From: DSWT01 sp049975385
GTDB taxonomy: Bacteria; Chloroflexota; Anaerolineae; B4-G1; SLSP01
Assembly: GCA_049975385.1 (NCBI GenBank)
Contig: JBNGDO010000198.1
Span: 1 to 7,046 of the forward strand
Direction: 5' to 3'
DNA: 7,046 bases
Made by a program: the position numbers and the translations under genes. The notes under the pieces are model-generated. The model searched no databases and was not told the DNA's origin. It saw only the letters and a program-made list of their open reading frames with translations. Of the stretch, positions 4,908-7,046 are shown piece after piece; positions within the stretch are counted from its first letter, which is position 1; every line of letters starts with the position of its first letter.

Positions 4908-6635
4908 TCAGCGCGCATTCAAAAACCCACGTGCTTCCAAATAGGCTACGATCTTGCGCGCGTTTGCTTCGGGTGTAGTCTCCACCGTATCCAGCGTCAG
5001 TTCCGGGTTGAGCGGCTCTTCGTAAGGGTCGTCGATGCCGGTGAAGCCCTTGATCTCACCGCGCCGCGCGCGAGCGTACATCCCTTTCACATCGCGCTCC
5101 TCGCAGACCTCGAGGGGCGTGTTGACGAAGACCTCCACGAAGTGATCCTCGCCCACCATCTTGCGCGCTTCGTTGCGAGTACCGCGATACGGGCTGATGG
5201 CGGCGCAGACTACTGTGCCGTTATGGCGCGCGATCTCCCCGGCCACAAAACCGATGCGCAGGATGTTGGTGTCGCGGTCTTCCTTGCTGAAGCCCAGTCC
5301 CTTGGAAAGGTGCGTGCGCACCACATCACCATCCAACACCGTCGCCTGCCGCCCGCGCTCCAACAGCATCGGCACCAACGCCTCAGAAATGGTGGACTTC
5401 CCCGCGCCGCTGAGTCCCGTAAACCAGATGCACAGGCCTTGCTTGTAACGCGGCGGGTTCGTCTCCATCAAAATCTGTGCTGTTTCCGGTCGGGTGAACC
5501 ATGCCGGTAGTATTTTACCCTTTGCCAGGTACTCGTCGCGCACCTGCGTGCCGGAGATACTCGCTGTCTTCGCGTTGGGTGGGGCTTTGGAGGCCTCTTC
5601 GTAGCGATCCTCGTCCACCAGGTAGACGATCTCCTGGAACTGCACCGCCTTGACGCCCAATTCATCCTCATACTGCGCCATCATCTCCTGCGCCTCATAC
5701 GGGCCGTAGAACGGCTTACCGGTGCTGTCTTTGCCCGGCCCGGCGTGATCGCGCCCGACGACGAAGTGTGTCGCGCCATAGTTGCGGCGGATCAGCGCGT
5801 GCCACAGCGCCTCGCGCGGCCCGGCCATGCGCATCGCCAAGGGCAACAGGCTCAACGCCGTGTTCTCATCGTAGTAGTTCTCGACCAGCGCCTTGTACAC
5901 GCGCACGCGCGTGTAATGGTCCACGTCGCCGGGCTTGGTCATCCCTACCACGGGATGGATGAGCAGGCTGCCGCCGACCTGCGCCGCCGCCCGTTTGGTC
6001 AATTCCTCGTGGATGCGGTGCAGCGGGTTGCGCGTCTGGAAAGCGACCACGTTGCGGTTGCCCATCTCCGCCAACAGCGCGCGCACCTGCGCGGGCGTGC
6101 GGCGGATTTCGACGAAATCGTAATAGACCGGCAGATTGAGCACTTTCAACTCGCCGGAAATGCACAAGTCGCGCCATTGCTGCATCTCAGAAATTAACGG
6201 ATGGCGGTGATCGGTCGTGCCGCACACCAGCCGGGCCTCGCGCGTGGGGTCCCAACGGAAGACCTCCTCGATGCGCATCACGGCGATGATGTAGTTGCGC
6301 ACGTCGCGCAGCGTAATCCACTCCTCGCGCGTGGGCAGGTCTTCCTTGCTGATCGTCAGTGTGATGGGGATGGGGAATAAAGTTCCGTCCGCCAATCGCA
6401 TTTCGGTCAGCACACGCTGGTAGTCGGCCTTCGACATGAAGCGATCCAGGGGTGAAAAGCCACCCACCGCCAGCAGTTCGAGGTCGCACAGATTGCGGTC
6501 AGAAATTTGTAAAGAAGGGTAATGGTTCGCCTCGGCCATCAGCGCTTCGCGCTCTGCGCTAGTAACGACCAAATCGACGAGTTTACCTCCGTAGGGAGGA
6601 TTTAAAAGGTCCTGGGTTTGTTTTTTCTCAGTCAC
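4908..6635 (-). CDS. Bifunctional sulfate adenylyltransferase / APS kinase (PAPS synthetase)
   Basis: A 575-residue fusion that activates sulfate: ATP + sulfate gives APS, then a second ATP gives PAPS. The N-terminal ATP-sulfurylase part (about 1-390) has the QTRNPLHRIH nucleotide-binding motif (200-209), GRDHAGPG (294-301) and ISGTQVR (360-366). The C-terminal APS-kinase part (about 400-575) has the P-loop GLSGAGKST (407-415), DGD (435-437), the DRDTNILRIGFVA block (453-465), ISPYR with the phospho-acceptor-type Ser481, and KGFTGIDDPYEEP (529-541). All key residues are present in both halves, so both are expected to be active; some eukaryotic fusions have a degenerate kinase half, but this one does not. 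The start is GTG at 6635, six bases after AGGAG. It leads a two-gene unit with the galacturonokinase-like gene. No cysH, cysD or cysN is present, so use for sulfation rather than for cysteine synthesis is possible. Confidence 0.95.
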   Translation of the reverse strand: MTEKKQTQDLLNPPYGGKLVDLVVTSAEREALMAEANHYPSLQISDRNLCDLELLAVGGFSPLDRFMSKADYQRVLTEMRLADGTLFPIPITLTISKEDLPTREEWITLRDVRNYIIAVMRIEEVFRWDPTREARLVCGTTDHRHPLISEMQQWRDLCISGELKVLNLPVYYDFVEIRRTPAQVRALLAEMGNRNVVAFQTRNPLHRIHEELTKRAAAQVGGSLLIHPVVGMTKPGDVDHYTRVRVYKALVENYYDENTALSLLPLAMRMAGPREALWHALIRRNYGATHFVVGRDHAGPGKDSTGKPFYGPYEAQEMMAQYEDELGVKAVQFQEIVYLVDEDRYEEASKAPPNAKTASISGTQVRDEYLAKGKILPAWFTRPETAQILMETNPPRYKQGLCIWFTGLSGAGKSTISEALVPMLLERGRQATVLDGDVVRTHLSKGLGFSKEDRDTNILRIGFVAGEIARHNGTVVCAAISPYRGTRNEARKMVGEDHFVEVFVNTPLEVCEERDVKGMYARARRGEIKGFTGIDDPYEEPLNPELTLDTVETTPEANARKIVAYLEARGFLNAR

Positions 6636-6660
6636 GAAAGCTCCTCACGAATTATGATTT

Positions 6661-6688
6661 GAATAGTAAATAGCGAATGACGAACGCA
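6661..6688. repeat. Degenerate heptanucleotide repeat in the sat-cysC leader
   Basis: On the plus strand four 7-nt units follow one another: GAATAGT, AAATAGC, GAATGAC and GAACGCA. They lie between the promoter and the start codon of sat-cysC, so they are transcribed. The unit differs from that of the repeat at 3674-3701, but the period is the same. Confidence 0.5.
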
Positions 6689-6701
6689 TCACGCCACTGC
6701 C

Positions 6702-6729
6702 CTTATAAACGATTTTCAATGCCTGTCAA
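6702..6729 (-). promoter_or_regulatory. Sigma70-type promoter of the sat-cysC / galacturonokinase unit
   Basis: On the minus strand a perfect -35 box TTGACA (6729-6724) is followed after 16 bases by TATAAG (6707-6702), five of six matches to the -10 consensus. Transcription would start near 6695, leaving a leader of about 60 bases before the GTG at 6635. I see no operator or riboswitch structure in the leader beyond the 7-nt repeats. Confidence 0.7.
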
Positions 6730-6803
6730 CTATATTGCAAAAGCTTCAGAACAGGAGCCGCCAGAGCAGAGGATATAGTGCACCTCCGCCCACTCCCACA
6801 CCC

Positions 6804-7046
6804 CTACACAGCATGCATTTCAGCGTCTTCCAAAGCACGGAGGAGACGCTGCATTTGCAAACTGTTGGTCAGATCGCCACGCGTGCGCTCCAAAACACCG
6901 CGCAGTTGATCGACGCGACGGCGCAGACCACCGGTAATCGCGTCGGGGTAGCTGAACGACATCAAGACCTCGTAGGCCGCGTCCATCGCCGCCAACAGCC
7001 GCTCGGCCTCGTCCATCGCGCCCTGGCGCATCACGTCCAGGCAACG
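6804..7046 (-). CDS. Translin-family protein, C-terminal part only
   Basis: The frame is open to the window edge and ends at a TAG at 6806-6804, so the N-terminal part lies outside. The visible 80 residues include MDAAYEVLMSFSYPDAITGG and LRRRVDQLRGVLERTRGDLT, the FPDAITGGLRR…DxxRGxLEKTRGDLT signature of the translin family, which comprises all-alpha proteins forming ring-shaped complexes that bind single-stranded nucleic acid and, in some members, degrade RNA. Whether catalytic acidic residues are present cannot be seen here. Bacterial and archaeal members are stand-alone genes. It is followed, after about 75 bases without a convincing terminator, by the promoter of the sat-cysC unit. Confidence 0.82.
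   Translation of the reverse strand, partial: RCLDVMRQGAMDEAERLLAAMDAAYEVLMSFSYPDAITGGLRRRVDQLRGVLERTRGDLTNSLQMQRLLRALEDAEMHAV

Noticed and set aside
5745..6197. A 150-codon plus-strand open frame opposite sat-cysC
   Set aside because: It lies within the ATP-sulfurylase domain, has no recognisable motif and is explained by high-GC antisense codon structure.
6730..6803. Rho-independent terminator after the translin-family gene
   Set aside because: No GC-rich stem followed by a T run could be found on the minus strand.
1..7046. CRISPR array, tRNA or rRNA genes
   Set aside because: I saw no regularly spaced direct repeats of CRISPR size, no tRNA-like T-loop and acceptor pairing, and no conserved rRNA sequence.

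Overview
All genes I can support lie on the minus strand, so the biological order runs from high to low coordinates. The window looks like a metagenome-assembled scaffold from a Gram-negative-type or Chloroflexota-like bacterium. It contains a translin-family protein, a fused ATP sulfurylase/APS kinase, a plant-type galacturonokinase and a plant-type GDP-mannose 3,5-epimerase, together with several toxin-antitoxin-type genes and miniature repeats. I lean towards Chloroflexota (Anaerolineae-like) from this gene mix; the assignment is an inference.

Layout in order of transcription. (1) 7046-6804 is the C-terminal end of a translin-family protein, cut by the window edge. (2) A well-formed sigma70-type promoter (6702-6729) drives a two-gene unit: sat-cysC (6635-4908), making PAPS from sulfate and ATP, and a galacturonokinase-like GHMP kinase (4898-3696). 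Short degenerate 7-nt repeats sit in the leader of this unit (6661-6688) and at its end (3674-3701). (3) An AbiEii-type nucleotidyltransferase toxin (3632-2784) stands alone without an adjacent AbiEi antitoxin. (4) A 116-bp miniature inverted-repeat element (2634-2749) separates it from (5) a GDP-mannose 3,5-epimerase (2606-1533). That gene is interrupted by a 100-N scaffold gap which the flanking 14-bp duplication shows to be an assembly artefact. (6) An extended -10 promoter (1511-1519) precedes an accessory toxin-antitoxin region: a frameshifted small gene (1471-1324), a PIN-associated antitoxin (1238-966), a VapC-like PIN ribonuclease (985-524), a MNT-type nucleotidyltransferase whose 3' end is frameshifted by a small palindromic insertion (485-87), and the first codons of another gene running off the window (26-1).

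The metabolic genes can be read together. PAPS is the sulfate donor for sulfotransferases, galacturonokinase feeds GalA-1-phosphate towards UDP-GalA, and GDP-mannose 3,5-epimerase makes GDP-L-galactose or GDP-L-gulose. This could serve a sulfated, uronate- and L-hexose-containing surface polysaccharide, but no glycosyltransferase or sulfotransferase is visible here, so that is a hypothesis. The toxin-antitoxin region is visibly lower in G+C than the sugar/sulfur genes and shows several signs of decay (one palindrome insertion, one frameshift), as expected for an accessory region.
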